DNA of 64,000 nt from CAVRAZ01 sp963719135. Lineage in GTDB: Bacteria > Pseudomonadota > Gammaproteobacteria > DSM-19610. The notes beneath the pieces were generated by a model, which was not told where the DNA came from, did not search any database, and was given only the letters and a program-made list of their open reading frames with translations. Below, piece after piece: positions 46,697 to 55,932 of this stretch. The stretch lies in NCBI GenBank assembly GCA_963719135.1, contig CAVRAZ010000008.1, positions 46,603-110,602 of the forward strand. Reading direction: 5' to 3'. The translations under genes and the position numbers were made by a program. Within the stretch, counting starts at the first letter, position 1; each line of letters begins with the position of its first letter.

Positions 46697-47212
46697 CTAG
46701 GCCGACTTGCGCTGGCGACGGCGGGCCATTGCGCCGACAAAACCGACGCCGCCCAGCATCATGGCATATACCTCGGGCTCGGGAACGGGCGCGACGTGTT
46801 GCTTGCGCGCGTTATTGCGCTCATGCTCATACAGCGATGAGACATCTTCGCGATCTTTGCCGAAGATTTCGCGTGCCCGCTCGCCGAATGAAGGCTCGCC
46901 CAGCACATACTTGATGGAGTCGTCCACCTCGGTGCCACCGCGCCCGTCATTCTCCGATTCAGATGATTTCCACTTATCCAACAGGCTGGAGATGGTTTCA
47001 GATTTTGCGGCCAACGCAACGGTGACCGTACCAAAGTCGAAGCTCTCGGCATTTCTGGAAATCGCCGGCAACTGAAACCGGCCACGACCGGCGTCCAGCT
47101 GATTGAGTCCTGAATTCCGGTCTCCACCGACATCGACGGCGTACGCCGAAACACTCGTCGCCAGCCCCGACACCAGCAGTATTGCCCCCATAGACAAAGC
47201 CATCTTCTTCAT
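46697..47212 (-). CDS. PEP-CTERM sorting-domain protein, likely XrtB substrate
   Basis: 171 residues from ATG 47212 with GAGGA at ten bases. The signal peptide is MKKMALSMGAILLVSGLATS. The C-terminus has the sorting tag VPEPEVYAMMLGGVGFVGAM followed by ARRRQRKSA, i.e. P-E-P, membrane segment and Arg cluster. The middle region (FGTVTVALAAKSETISSLLD; KYVLGEPSFGERAREIFGKD) resembles no domain that I know. It should be exported, recognised at its tail by the exosortase and sorted to the cell surface or matrix. It is the only PEP-CTERM protein in the window and lies directly upstream of the export operon. Confidence 0.93.
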   Translation of the reverse strand: MKKMALSMGAILLVSGLATSVSAYAVDVGGDRNSGLNQLDAGRGRFQLPAISRNAESFDFGTVTVALAAKSETISSLLDKWKSSESENDGRGGTEVDDSIKYVLGEPSFGERAREIFGKDREDVSSLYEHERNNARKQHVAPVPEPEVYAMMLGGVGFVGAMARRRQRKSA

Positions 47213-47648
47213 TTTGAAATGGTCCTCTTCACACAAACTCACACAACTTTCAGTCACCGATGTGACTCTGTTTCCGTATGACGACGAATCCCAAATGTTT
47301 TGTTCTTAATCAATACATAAGCCGGATACAGTTGCAGCTGAAGCTTAGGCCAGCCCCCGGTCAGAGTCAATCAGAATTTCGGCGTGTTTCTGCCAGGTGT
47401 GCGGCACATACCGGAGACGGACAGCACAAAATGACCAAAGTATAAATCAATAACTTATGCAAAAATGACTCGTGCTCTGACCGAGTCGGACGCGGTCCGG
47501 CACCCTCTGTCCCCCTCTGTGGTCGGCGCCCGACCGAGCCGCGACGCGCTTAAACCGCCCGTCCATCCGGAAAGAGTCCAGATACCTGGCGCCGGATTGA
47601 CGGCGCCCTAACGCATCAGTCCGTTGCGATGGAGACGGGACCGGTAGG
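47213..47648 (-). promoter_or_regulatory. Upstream region of the PEP-CTERM gene with a short palindrome
   Basis: AT-rich. At 47252–47267 an inverted repeat AGTCAC-CGAT-GTGACT lies about 40 bases before the start codon and could be an operator. No convincing sigma-54 (-24/-12) site was found. The left part up to 47648 has no recognised gene. Confidence 0.35.
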
Positions 47649-48695
47649 TCATGCCGGCGAGCCTGGTTGATCATGCCGGTATTCGCCGCTACGAATGTGT
47701 GCGCACCACTCCGGGTGGGACAGATACCACTGAACGGTCGAATTGAGCCCGCTCTCGAACGCCTGTTCCGGGGCCCAGTTGAGCCGGCTGCGTATCTTGC
47801 CCGAATCGATCGCGTAGCGGCGGTCGTGTCCCGGGCGATCGTCGACGAACCTGATCAGCGACGCATGCGGCGCCCCGGCCGGATGCAGGTCGTCCAGACA
47901 GGCACAGACGGCTCGCACGGTATCGATATTGCTGCGCTCGTTTCCCGCGCCTATGTTGAATACCTGACCCACGTCGCCGCGCAGAAGTACCGCTTCGATT
48001 CCGCGGCAGTGATCCTCGACGTGGAGCCAGTCGCGGATTTGCAGTCCATCGCCATAGACGGGTAGCGGCTTGCCTTCCAGCGCATTCAGGATAACCAGCG
48101 GAATGAGCTTTTCGGGAAACTGGTAAGGCCCGTAGTTGTTCGAGCAATGCGTAGTCAGCACCGGCAGATGGTAGGTCTTGAAGTAGGCGCGCACCAGGTG
48201 ATCGGACGCCGCTTTCGAAGCCGAATAGGGGTTATTGGGCCGGTACGGGTGTGTTTCGTCGAATGCGGGCTCTGCCTCGCCCAGGCTTCCATAGGCCTCA
48301 TCGGTCGAGACGTGTAGAAATCGGCGCCGGTCGTCGCTGCCCCACGCGCCGCGCGCCGCCTCGAGCAGGCTGAACGTACCCTCGACGTTGGTGCGTATGA
48401 AGGCGGCCGGACCGGCGATGGACCGGTCGACGTGGGATTCCGCCGCAAAGTGAACGATGCAGTCGATCGACTCGTCGCGCAGCACGGTCTCGACCAGCGC
48501 GCGGTCACAGATATCGCCCCGCACGAACCGGTACTGCGGCGACGTTTCGATATCGCACAGGCTTTCCAGATTGCCTGCATAGGTCAGTGCATCAAGATTG
48601 ACCACGCGGTCGCCCGGATGCCGGGCCAGCCAGAAACGCACAAAGTTGCTGCCGATGAAGCCGGCACCGCCCGTCACAAGTAATCTCAGCATGCA
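47649..48695 (-). CDS. rfbB: dTDP-glucose 4,6-dehydratase
   Basis: 348 residues. LLVTGGAGFIGSNFVRFWLA is the NAD-binding G-x-x-G-x-x-G; FAAESHVDRSI and VSTDEAYGSLG carry the T-D-E catalytic motif. PYSASKAASDHLVRAYFKTY gives the Y-x-x-x-K, and NNYGPYQFPEKLIPLVILNA is family-specific. It converts dTDP-glucose to dTDP-4-keto-6-deoxyglucose for dTDP-L-rhamnose. ATG 48695 overlaps the rfbD stop. The frame stays open upstream through part of rfbD, which could give a false fusion; the M-L-R-L-L-V start is the right one. Last gene of the rfbACDB operon. Confidence 0.95.
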   Translation of the reverse strand, partial: CMLRLLVTGGAGFIGSNFVRFWLARHPGDRVVNLDALTYAGNLESLCDIETSPQYRFVRGDICDRALVETVLRDESIDCIVHFAAESHVDRSIAGPAAFIRTNVEGTFSLLEAARGAWGSDDRRRFLHVSTDEAYGSLGEAEPAFDETHPYRPNNPYSASKAASDHLVRAYFKTYHLPVLTTHCSNNYGPYQFPEKLIPLVILNALEGKPLPVYGDGLQIRDWLHVEDHCRGIEAVLLRGDVGQVFNIGAGNERSNIDTVRAVCACLDDLHPAGAPHASLIRFVDDRPGHDRRYAIDSGKIRSRLNWAPEQAFESGLNSTVQWYLSHPEWCAHIRSGEYRHDQPGSPA

Positions 48696-49552
48696 CCCAG
48701 TTCCTTTACCACCACGGCTAGGCTGTCGCGCCAGTCCGGGATCGTCAACTCTTTGAAAAATCCTCGGATCTTGTGTGTGTCGAGCACGCTGTATCGGGGA
48801 CGTGGTGCAACGGCGCCGAATGATGCTGTCGACACCGGCTCGATCGTCGTCGCCCGGACCGCGAGCCCCGCGCGCGCGCCTCCTCGACGATGGCGCACGC
48901 GAAATCGTACCAGGAAGCAGCACCGTCAGCACTGTAATGAAAGATGCCGTTCGCGTCGGTGCCCAGAAACCGGTGTATGACGCCGGCGATATCGCGCGTC
49001 CAGGTCGGTGTTCCCACCTGGTCCGACACCACCCGCAGCCGATCGCGCTCCCGCGCCTGAGCCAGTATGGATTTGACGAAGTTGGCGCCGTGAACGCCGT
49101 ATACCCAGGAGGTGCGCAGAATGAGTGCCGAGGGTTCGCCTCGCGAACGGCTTGTTCTCCCGTCAGTTTGCTCTGCCCATAAACATTGAGTGGATTGCAT
49201 GGCGCTTCCTCGTCATAGGGCGCCTGGCGGCGCCCATCGAACACGTAGTCGGTCGACACCTGAAGCAATCGCACGCCGCCTGCCCGCGTAGCGCGGGCGA
49301 GGTTGGCGGCCCCGTCGCGGTTGACCGCAAAGGCGATCACCGGCTCTGCCTCGGCGCGATCGACGCGGGTGTAAGCCGCGCAATTGATCACCCAGTCCGG
49401 GCGGTAGCGGGCGAGCTGTTCGTCGATCATCTCCGGGCTGAATGTCCAGCGCTTCCCTGGTCAGCGCAAGGACATCCACGCCGCGGCCGGCCAGATGCTC
49501 GTCGAGTTCCTGCTCCAGTTGCCCGCCGGCGCCGGTGACAAGAACTTTCATG
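48686..49552 (-). pseudogene. rfbD: dTDP-4-dehydrorhamnose reductase with three frameshifts
   Basis: Four pieces in different frames make one RmlD: MKVLVTGAGGQLEQELDEHL (from 49552); WVINCAAYTRVDRAEAEPVI then QVSTDYVFDGRRQAPYDEEA and NVYGQSKLTGEQAV; ALILRTSWVYGVHGANFVKS then GIFHYSADGAASWYDFACAI; and RPRYSVLDTHKIRGFFKELT to the stop at 48686. The Y-x-x-x-K (YGQSK) and S-T-D-Y are preserved. Breaks fall at about 49440, 49125 and 48876; the last is in a CG-dinucleotide run. It should catalyse the last step to dTDP-L-rhamnose. Because all motifs survive, sequencing indels are as likely as real decay. Confidence 0.8.
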
Positions 49553-50107
49553 GAGCATCGAAAACCGGCAGATGCTCGCCCGTTTCCGCCAGCGGTCGCA
49601 GCGCCCGGTCCCGGTCGGAGAGGATGAACGCATCGCCCGGCCAGTCGATGTCGAGTTCGGGATCGTTCCAGATGATGCCGTATTCGTCGTCCGGCGCGTG
49701 GAAGTCCGTGCATTTGTAGAGGACGTTGGCGGCTGCGCTCAACACGCAAAACCCGTGCGCGAATCCGGGCGGTACGTAGAGCATGCGGCGGTTGTCCGCA
49801 CTGAGCCGCTCGCCCACCCAGCGTCCGAAGGTCGGCGAACCCGCGCGGATATCGACCGCCACGTCATATGCTTCACCGGCCAGCAGCGCGGCACCAGTTT
49901 TCCCTGCGGCTGTTCGATCTGGTAGTGCAGGCCGCGCAGCACGTTCTTCGCCGAGCGCGAATGATTGTCCTGCACGAATTCGGCTTCCAGGCCCAATTCG
50001 CTCATACGCCGCTTGTTGTAGCTCTCAAAGAAGAAACCCCGCGCATCGCCGAACACCCTGGGTTCGAACACCAGGACATCGGGCAGCCGTGTGGTCACGA
50101 CCCGCAT
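49548..50107 (-). CDS. rfbC: dTDP-4-dehydrorhamnose 3,5-epimerase, one frameshift
   Basis: ATG 50107. The N-terminal part has VFGDARGFFFESYNKRRMSE and FVQDNHSRSAKNVLRGLHYQ, the RmlC catalytic His region. The frame shifts at about 49898 (CTGGTGCCGCGC). The continuation AVDIRAGSPTFGRWVGERLS, LYVPPGFAHGFCVLSAAANV and GIIWNDPELDIDWP runs to 49548. Together about 186 residues, the normal length. It inverts C3 and C5 of the 4-keto sugar. Its stop overlaps the rfbD start (ATGA) and its start is 13 bases after rfbA. Confidence 0.85.
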
Positions 50108-50119
50108 CAGAACACCCTT

Positions 50120-50983
50120 TCATTCAGGAGATTCAGAAGATACTGGCCATAGCCGTTCTTGCTCAACGGTCCGGCCAGGCTGCCGTAACTGCTCGGCATC
50201 GATGTAGCCCTGGCGGAAAGCGATTTCTTCCGGACAGGCGATCTTCAGCCCCTGCCTTTTCTCGATGGTCTCGATGAACAGCGACGCTTCCAGCAACGAT
50301 TCATGCGTGCCCGTATCCAGCCAGGCATGGCCGCGGCCTATCACTGTCACATCCAATTCGCCCCATTCCAAATATTGCCGGTTGACGTCGGTAATCTCCA
50401 GTTCGCCTCGCGCCGAGGGTTTGAGATGACGGGCGATATCCACAACCCGTCCGTCATAGAAATACAGTCCTGTCACGGCGTACCCGGACCGTGGAACGGC
50501 CGGCTTCTCCTCAAGGCTGTCGACCCGTCCCTCGGCGTCGAACCCGACGACGCCGTAGCGCTCGGGATTGCTGACCGCGTAGGCAAAGATCGTGGCGCCG
50601 GCAACCCGTCCGGCGGCCCGGCGCAGGCTGTCGACCAATCCGTGCCCGTAAAAAATATTGTCGCCGAGCACCAGGCAGCAGGGTGAGTCGCCGACGAACC
50701 GCTCCCCGATCAGAAACGCCTGCGCAAGGCCGCCGGGGTCGGGTTGCACCGCATAGGAAAAACGCAGGCCGAATTGCGCGCCGTCGCCCAGCAGCCTTTC
50801 AAACAACGCCAGGTCCCGCGGCGTGGAGATGACCAGTATCTCGCGGATGCCGGCGAGCATCAGCACCGATAGCGGGTAATAGATCATGGGCTTGTCGTAA
50901 ACCGGCATCAGTTGCTTGCTGACCACGCGGGTGAGCGGATACAAGCGCGTGCCGCACCCGCCCGCCAGAATGATGCCTTTCAT
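50120..50983 (-). CDS. rfbA: Glucose-1-phosphate thymidylyltransferase
   Basis: 287 residues, intact. MKGIILAGGCGTRLYPLTRV is the nucleotidyltransferase signature. YDKPMIYYPLSVLMLAGIRE, VQPDPGGLAQAFLIGERFVG and VLGDNIFYGHGL are RmlA-specific. WLDTGTHESLLEASLFIETI and CPEEIAFRQGYI mark the C-terminus. It makes dTDP-glucose, the first step of dTDP-rhamnose synthesis. First gene of the rfbACDB operon. The divergent gene at 51116 is about 130 bases away, so the promoter is in that gap. Confidence 0.96.
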   Translation of the reverse strand: MKGIILAGGCGTRLYPLTRVVSKQLMPVYDKPMIYYPLSVLMLAGIREILVISTPRDLALFERLLGDGAQFGLRFSYAVQPDPGGLAQAFLIGERFVGDSPCCLVLGDNIFYGHGLVDSLRRAAGRVAGATIFAYAVSNPERYGVVGFDAEGRVDSLEEKPAVPRSGYAVTGLYFYDGRVVDIARHLKPSARGELEITDVNRQYLEWGELDVTVIGRGHAWLDTGTHESLLEASLFIETIEKRQGLKIACPEEIAFRQGYIDAEQLRQPGRTVEQERLWPVSSESPE

Positions 50984-51115
50984 GCCAATGCCCTTGCCGA
51001 ATTGGGTCGCCGAGTCGCGGGCATTCTATCCCATTTGGTCAAGACCCGGTACCTGTGGGGGCTTGCCGCCGCATCCAATCTGGTTTAGGGTGCAGGCAAA
51101 ATCTGTGGAGATTTT

Positions 51116-52192
51116 ATGTCCGTTCCGGCCGCCACGACGACAGGCTATCGACTTGTCGAAACCCGCTTGCAGGAGAAACTGGCCAGCGGTGCTACGCGCT
51201 GCAACCTGTGCCTGTGGCGATGCAAGCTCGTGCACGGCCAGCGCGGATTCTGCCAGGCGCACGTCAACCGGCAAGGTACGCTCTACAACCTCTCCTACGG
51301 CATTCTGTCCGCCATTGACATCGGCGCCATCGAAGCCAAGCCGGTGCGCCACTTCCGGCCCGGCACCCACGTCATGTCGGTCGGCAGCTACGGGTGCAAT
51401 TTCCGTTGCGGCGGCTGCCACAATCTGGACATCTCCTGGGGTGTCGAGGCGCTGGACGCACTCGCCCGCGGACAATCGACCGCGGCCTATGCCAAGCCGC
51501 GCGAACTGGTCGAGGCCGCGCAACGCCATGGCGTCGACGGCATCGCCTTTACCTACTCGGAACCGGCGGTCTGGCTCGAGTACGTGCTGGACGTGGCGGA
51601 ACTGGCGCGCGCCGCCGGCCTCTACACAGTGTACGTTTCCAACAGCTTCGTCACCGACGAAGCCCTGGAATTGCTGGCGCCGGCGCTGGACGTGCTCTGT
51701 TCCGACGTCAAGAGCCTGCGCGACGACTTCTATCGCGATATCTGCAAGGTCGCCTCGGTCGACCAGGTACTCGGCGCCATCGCCAGGGCCGCGCGGCTGG
51801 GCATGCACGTCGAAACCCGTACCAACATCATCCCCGGCCGGAACGACGATCCGGCGGAACTGGCGGGTATAGCACGCTGGATCAGGGATCACCTCGGGGC
51901 GGACAGCCCCTGGCACATCACCCGGTTCTTCCCGGCCTACAAGCTCGCCCATCTTCCGGCCACACCGTCGGAAATCATGTGGCGCGCGCACGATGCGGCG
52001 CGGGAGATCGGTCTGAAGAACGTTTACGTGTACGATGAAAAGGGTTGCGACTGCGCCCAGAGCAACCTGCCGGTGGACGCATACCTGTCACAGGATCCGC
52101 ACCGCATCCACGCCGTCAAGAAATGTCCGGCCGGCTGCTGCGGGGATGAAGGTATACTGTTGAAGAAATACGAAGGCGGCGCGAAATCCTGA
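51116..52192 (+). CDS. amrS: AmmeMemoRadiSam-system radical SAM enzyme
   Basis: 358 residues; GGAG lies seven bases before ATG 51116. A Cys-rich N-terminus (TRCNLCLWRCKLVHGQRGFC) is followed by the radical SAM motif in GSYGCNFRCGGCHNLDISWG (C-x3-C-x2-C). FTYSEPAVWLEYVLDVAELA and DVKSLRDDFYRDI are also typical, and the C-terminus has another Cys set (CPAGCCGDEG). It belongs to the PflA-like AmrS family that acts with Memo and AMMECR1 proteins; its substrate is not established. Neither partner is in the window. It is the first conserved chromosomal gene to the right of the polysaccharide block. Confidence 0.88.
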   Translation: MSVPAATTTGYRLVETRLQEKLASGATRCNLCLWRCKLVHGQRGFCQAHVNRQGTLYNLSYGILSAIDIGAIEAKPVRHFRPGTHVMSVGSYGCNFRCGGCHNLDISWGVEALDALARGQSTAAYAKPRELVEAAQRHGVDGIAFTYSEPAVWLEYVLDVAELARAAGLYTVYVSNSFVTDEALELLAPALDVLCSDVKSLRDDFYRDICKVASVDQVLGAIARAARLGMHVETRTNIIPGRNDDPAELAGIARWIRDHLGADSPWHITRFFPAYKLAHLPATPSEIMWRAHDAAREIGLKNVYVYDEKGCDCAQSNLPVDAYLSQDPHRIHAVKKCPAGCCGDEGILLKKYEGGAKS

Positions 52193-52216
52193 AAGTCCGG
52201 CCGTGTCGAAAACGCT

Positions 52217-52489
52217 TCAGCCTGATGGCGGCACGTAGCCTTGGGGCGCCGCCGAACCGGCGCCGAAGAAATATTTTTCCATTTCCGCTTCCAGAAAGGC
52301 GCGCGCCTTGGGGTCTACCGGACTCAGCCGGTTCTCGTTGATCAGCATGGTCTGGTGGCGCAGCCAAGCCTGCCAGGCTTCCTTGGAAACGCTCTCGAAA
52401 ATCCTCCTGCCCAGCGCGCCAGGATAGGGGACGCGCTCCAGCCCTTCCGCCTCTTTCTTCAATTTGACACAGTTAACCGTGCGCGTCAT
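52217..52489 (-). CDS. yggX: Fe(2+)-trafficking protein YggX
   Basis: 90 residues. TRTVNCVKLKKEAEGLERVP, YPGALGRRIFESVSKEAWQA and WLRHQTMLINENRLSPVD are the family signature; the single conserved Cys is at position 6. It protects iron-sulfur clusters from oxidation and may assist repair of the [4Fe-4S] in MutY, its usual neighbour. ATG 52489 follows the mutY stop by two bases, so translation is coupled. Confidence 0.95.
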   Translation of the reverse strand: MTRTVNCVKLKKEAEGLERVPYPGALGRRIFESVSKEAWQAWLRHQTMLINENRLSPVDPKARAFLEAEMEKYFFGAGSAAPQGYVPPSG

Positions 52490-52491
52490 CG

Positions 52492-53559
52492 TCACTCTCC
52501 GTCAGTGCGGTCCGTCAGCCGCCCGAGCAACCGAAGCACCGGTGCCGACAATCCAACGTCGCCTGTCTGGTTCGGGTTATACCAAAGCCATTGCCCTGCT
52601 TCCATCACAAAGTCTGTCGGGTTATCCAATGTCACGAGGTGCGGAACTATGTCCATGTGAAAATGGCTGAACGTGTGGCGCATCCCCGGATGCATTTTCG
52701 CATCAGCCCGATGCGAAAGATGGATCAGGCACCAGTCACGCAGAGCGTCCGCATCGTCGAACTCGGGAAAGCTCCACAATCCGCCCCAGATACCTGCGGG
52801 CGGACGCTTCTGCAGAAGCAGCTCGCGCGACGGCGTCATCACCATCAGCATGTGCCGGACCCGGACCGGCAGCGTCTTGCGCGGCCTGGGTGCCGGATAG
52901 CGCGCCGGGTCGCCCCGGGCACATGCGCGGCAGTCGTCGGCCAGCGGACAGTCGCCGCAGCGCGGCCGAGTGCGGGTGCAAAGCGTCGCGCCCAGGTCCA
53001 TCATCGCCTGCGTATAGTCTGCGACGCGCCGGTCCGGCGTGTGGCGCGCGGCGTATTCCCAGAGCCGCTTCGACACGGCGGTGTCGCCCGGCCAGCCGTC
53101 GCACACGTGATAGCGGGCCAGCACCCGCTTGACGTTACCGTCGAGAATCGCGTGACGGTCGCCGAACGACAGCGCAAGAATCGCCGCGGCGGTCGAACGT
53201 CCGATGCCTGGCAGCGCCTCCAGCAACGCAGCATCACGCGGAAATTCGCCCGCATGCCGGTCGCGCAGCAATTGTGCGGTCCTGAGCAGATTGCGCGCGC
53301 GGGCGTAGTAGCCGAGACCGGACCAGTGGCGCAGCACTGCATCGATCGGTGCATCCGCCAGTGAACGCAGATCCGGGAAACGCGCCATGAAGCGCCCGTA
53401 ATAGGGAATCACCGTCGCCACCTGGGTTTGCTGCAGCATGATTTCGGAGATCCAGACCGCATAAGGTCCGGGCTGCCGCTGCCAGGGCAGGTCCTTGCGC
53501 CCATGCGCGTCGAACCAGGCCAGTATGCGTTCGGCGAAATCGTCGGGCGACTCAGCCAT
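52492..53559 (-). CDS. mutY: A/G-specific adenine DNA glycosylase
   Basis: 355 residues. PYAVWISEIMLQQTQVATVI holds the catalytic Glu. EALPGIGRSTAAAILALSFG is the helix-hairpin-helix, and AILDGNVKRVLAR carries the catalytic Asp region. CTRTRPRCGDCPLADDCRAC binds the [4Fe-4S] cluster (C-x6-C-x2-C-x5-C). The C-terminal NUDIX-like domain recognises 8-oxoG (ELLLQKRPPAGIWGGLWSFP). It removes A opposite 8-oxoguanine. Order asmA–mutY–yggX is the ancestral gammaproteobacterial arrangement, here interrupted by three genes. Confidence 0.97.
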   Translation of the reverse strand: MAESPDDFAERILAWFDAHGRKDLPWQRQPGPYAVWISEIMLQQTQVATVIPYYGRFMARFPDLRSLADAPIDAVLRHWSGLGYYARARNLLRTAQLLRDRHAGEFPRDAALLEALPGIGRSTAAAILALSFGDRHAILDGNVKRVLARYHVCDGWPGDTAVSKRLWEYAARHTPDRRVADYTQAMMDLGATLCTRTRPRCGDCPLADDCRACARGDPARYPAPRPRKTLPVRVRHMLMVMTPSRELLLQKRPPAGIWGGLWSFPEFDDADALRDWCLIHLSHRADAKMHPGMRHTFSHFHMDIVPHLVTLDNPTDFVMEAGQWLWYNPNQTGDVGLSAPVLRLLGRLTDRTDGE

Positions 53560-53599
53560 CGCGATCTTCCAGCACAGTCACCGTGCAGTTCCAGCCGGT

Positions 53600-54607
53600 T
53601 CAGACCTGGTAGTAATCCCGGTACCAGGCGACGAAATTGGCCACGCCGCGCTCGACGGAGGTGTCGGGTTTGTAACCAACATCCTCGACCAGATCCCGGA
53701 CGTCGGCATAGGTATCGGGGACGTCGCCCGGTTGCAGCGGCAGCAGGTTCTTTTGCGCCTTGCGCCCGAGGCAGTCTTCGAGCACTTCGATGTAATGCAG
53801 CAACTCGACCGGCTGATTGTTGCCGATGTTGTAGATGCGGTACGGGGCATCGCTGCGCGCCGGATCGGGCAGGGCTCCCGACCAGTCGGGATCAGGCCGC
53901 GGCACGCGATCGAGTGTGCGCATCACGCCTTCCACGATATCGTCGATATAGGTGAAGTCGCGCCTGTGCCTGCCGTAGTTGAACACGTCGATGGGCTCGC
54001 CGGCGAGAATACGGCGGGTGAACTGGAACAGCGCCATGTCCGGCCGCCCCCAGGGACCGTAGACCGTGAAGAATCTCAAACCGGTGACCGGCAGACGGTA
54101 CAGGTGACTGTAGGTGTGCGCCATCAGCTCATTGGCCTTCTTGGTTGCAGCGTAGATACTGAGCGGATGATCGACGTTGTCGTGCACCGAGAACGGCATG
54201 CGTGTGTTGGCCCCGTACACCGAGCTGCTGGACGCATAGACCAGGTGCTCGACGCCGGTATGGCGGCACCCTTCCAGCAGATTGATGAAGCCGACCAGAT
54301 TCGTGTCGACATAGGCGCGCGGATTCTGCAGCGAATAGCGCACTCCGGCCTGCGCCGCCAGGTTTACGACACGCTGCGGACGGTGTTGCTCGAACAGATC
54401 CTCGATGCCGCCGCGGTTCTCCAGATCGGTGCGCAGATCGGTATAGCGCGGGTGTTCGCCGATCCGCGCCAGGCGCGCCCGCTTCAGATTCGGATCGTAG
54501 TAATCGTTCAGATTGTCGATGCCGATGACCGCGTCGCCGCGCGCCAGCAAACGCAGACACAGAGCGTTGCCGATAAATCCCGCGGCGCCGGTGACCAGAA
54601 CTTTCAT
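53600..54607 (-). CDS. UDP-glucuronate 4-epimerase-like NAD-dependent epimerase
   Basis: 335 residues from ATG 54607. KVLVTGAAGFIGNALCLRLL is the NAD-binding loop; GIDNLNDYYDPNLKRARLAR is specific to the UDP-glucuronate/UDP-GlcNAc-like epimerases of capsule loci. YASSSSVYGANTRMPFS and YAATKKANELMAHTY give the Ser and Y-x-x-x-K, and RFFTVYGPWGRPDMALFQFT is typical. It interconverts UDP-glucuronate and UDP-galacturonate, feeding uronic acid to the polysaccharide. It forms a pair with the dehydrogenase 23 bases upstream. It sits inside the mutY–asmA interval, probably as a later insertion. Confidence 0.88.
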   Translation of the reverse strand: MKVLVTGAAGFIGNALCLRLLARGDAVIGIDNLNDYYDPNLKRARLARIGEHPRYTDLRTDLENRGGIEDLFEQHRPQRVVNLAAQAGVRYSLQNPRAYVDTNLVGFINLLEGCRHTGVEHLVYASSSSVYGANTRMPFSVHDNVDHPLSIYAATKKANELMAHTYSHLYRLPVTGLRFFTVYGPWGRPDMALFQFTRRILAGEPIDVFNYGRHRRDFTYIDDIVEGVMRTLDRVPRPDPDWSGALPDPARSDAPYRIYNIGNNQPVELLHYIEVLEDCLGRKAQKNLLPLQPGDVPDTYADVRDLVEDVGYKPDTSVERGVANFVAWYRDYYQV

Positions 54608-54630
54608 AGTCACTGCCTTCCTGTTGCCGG

Positions 54631-55914
54631 TTAGAGACGACCGTCCGCCTGACCCGCCGGCAGAACGGATTGAACGTCGTATACCACGCCGCCCGGCCTG
54701 CAAAATGCGCGCACGCCATCGCCGCCCAGGCGCCGGAACTGGTCGTGCGCCACAGCCAGCACGACCGCATCGTAGTGGCGACAGCGGGGTTCGGCGACCA
54801 GGTTCACCCGGTACGACGCCGGGACGCCCTGCGCGTTCACCCAGGGATCGTGGACGTCGACACTGAGGCCGGCGCCTTCAAGCGCACGAATCACGTCGAT
54901 CACCCCTGTGTTGCGCACATCCGGGCAGTTTTCCTTGAACGTCAGTCCCAGAAGCAGCACGCGCGCGCCGGCGATCGGCAGACACGCACGGCGGATCAGG
55001 CGGACCACCTGTGCCGCCACGTAGGCACCCATACTGTCGTTGATGCGGCGGCCCGCAAGAATGACCTCCGGATGATAACCAATCTCCTTCGCCTTGTGGG
55101 TCAGGTAATAGGGGTCCACGCCGATGCAGTGCCCGCCGACGAGACCGGGGACGAACGGCAGAAAGTTCCACTTGGTGCCGGCCGCTTCCAGCACCTCGGC
55201 GGTGTCGATCTCAAGGCGGTTGCAGATCAGTGCCAGCTCGTTGACCAGGGCGATGTTCACGTCGCGCTGTGTGTTCTCCATGACCTTGGCGGCCTCGGCG
55301 ACGCGGATGCTGCTGGTGCGGTGTACGCCCGCCCTGACGATGCGCCCGTACAGTGCTTCGAGAAACTCCGCGGTCTGCCGGGTGGAGCCGGCGACCACCT
55401 TGACGATATCGGCCAGCCGGTGGCCGCGGTCGCCCGGATTGATGCGTTCGGGGCTGTAGCCGACGAAGAACTCCCGGTTGAATTGCAGACCCGAGGCCGA
55501 CGCCAGGATGGGGACGCAGACCTCTTCCGTAGCCCCGGGATAAACCGTCGATTCGAAAATCACAACGTCGCCGGATTTCAGGATGCCGCCTACCGAGCGG
55601 CAGGCCGCTTCCAGGAAATGGAGGTCAGGACGTTTGAGTTCGTCGACCGGCGTCGGCACGGCGACCACGAATGCAGTGCAATCGCGCAGGTCTTCCAGCG
55701 TGTCGGTGAAGGTGGGCCGCTTTCCGCGCGTGAGTGCGGCGCCGTCGACTTCCCGCGTACTGTCAAAGCCGGCCCTGAGTTGCTCGACGCGCACGGCGTC
55801 GATATCGAAGCCGATTGTCGGCATCGATTCGCCGAACGCCACCGCCAGGGGCAGGCCGATGTAGCCCAGGCCGATCACGCCGACGCGTGCGTTGTCTGCC
55901 TTCAACACTGCCAT
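54631..55914 (-). CDS. UDP-sugar 6-dehydrogenase (TviB/WbpA-like)
   Basis: 427 residues. ARVGVIGLGYIGLPLAVAFG is the NAD-binding loop. VAVPTPVDELKRPDL and ESTVYPGATEEVCVPIL lead to KVMENTQRDVNIALVNELAL. The catalytic Cys is in LVGGHCIGVDPYYLTHKAKE. The C-terminal domain holds LLGLTFKENCPDVRNTGVID. It oxidises C6 of a UDP-hexose or N-acetylhexosamine to the uronate. The GHCIGVDPYYL form is that of the UDP-GlcNAc/GalNAc dehydrogenases rather than UDP-glucose dehydrogenases, so the product may be an N-acetylated uronate. Operon with the epimerase. Confidence 0.92.
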   Translation of the reverse strand: MAVLKADNARVGVIGLGYIGLPLAVAFGESMPTIGFDIDAVRVEQLRAGFDSTREVDGAALTRGKRPTFTDTLEDLRDCTAFVVAVPTPVDELKRPDLHFLEAACRSVGGILKSGDVVIFESTVYPGATEEVCVPILASASGLQFNREFFVGYSPERINPGDRGHRLADIVKVVAGSTRQTAEFLEALYGRIVRAGVHRTSSIRVAEAAKVMENTQRDVNIALVNELALICNRLEIDTAEVLEAAGTKWNFLPFVPGLVGGHCIGVDPYYLTHKAKEIGYHPEVILAGRRINDSMGAYVAAQVVRLIRRACLPIAGARVLLLGLTFKENCPDVRNTGVIDVIRALEGAGLSVDVHDPWVNAQGVPASYRVNLVAEPRCRHYDAVVLAVAHDQFRRLGGDGVRAFCRPGGVVYDVQSVLPAGQADGRL

Positions 55915-55932
55915 GCAGGGGAACGCATCGCG

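Noticed and set aside
47213..47450. Sigma-54 promoter ahead of the PEP-CTERM gene
   Set aside because: No TGGCAC-N5-TTGC match in the right orientation.
47649..49430. A 593-residue fusion of rhamnose reductase and glucose dehydratase
   Set aside because: The open frame joins two genes only because rfbD is frameshifted; the middle ~100 residues are nonsense and rfbB has its own start at 48695.
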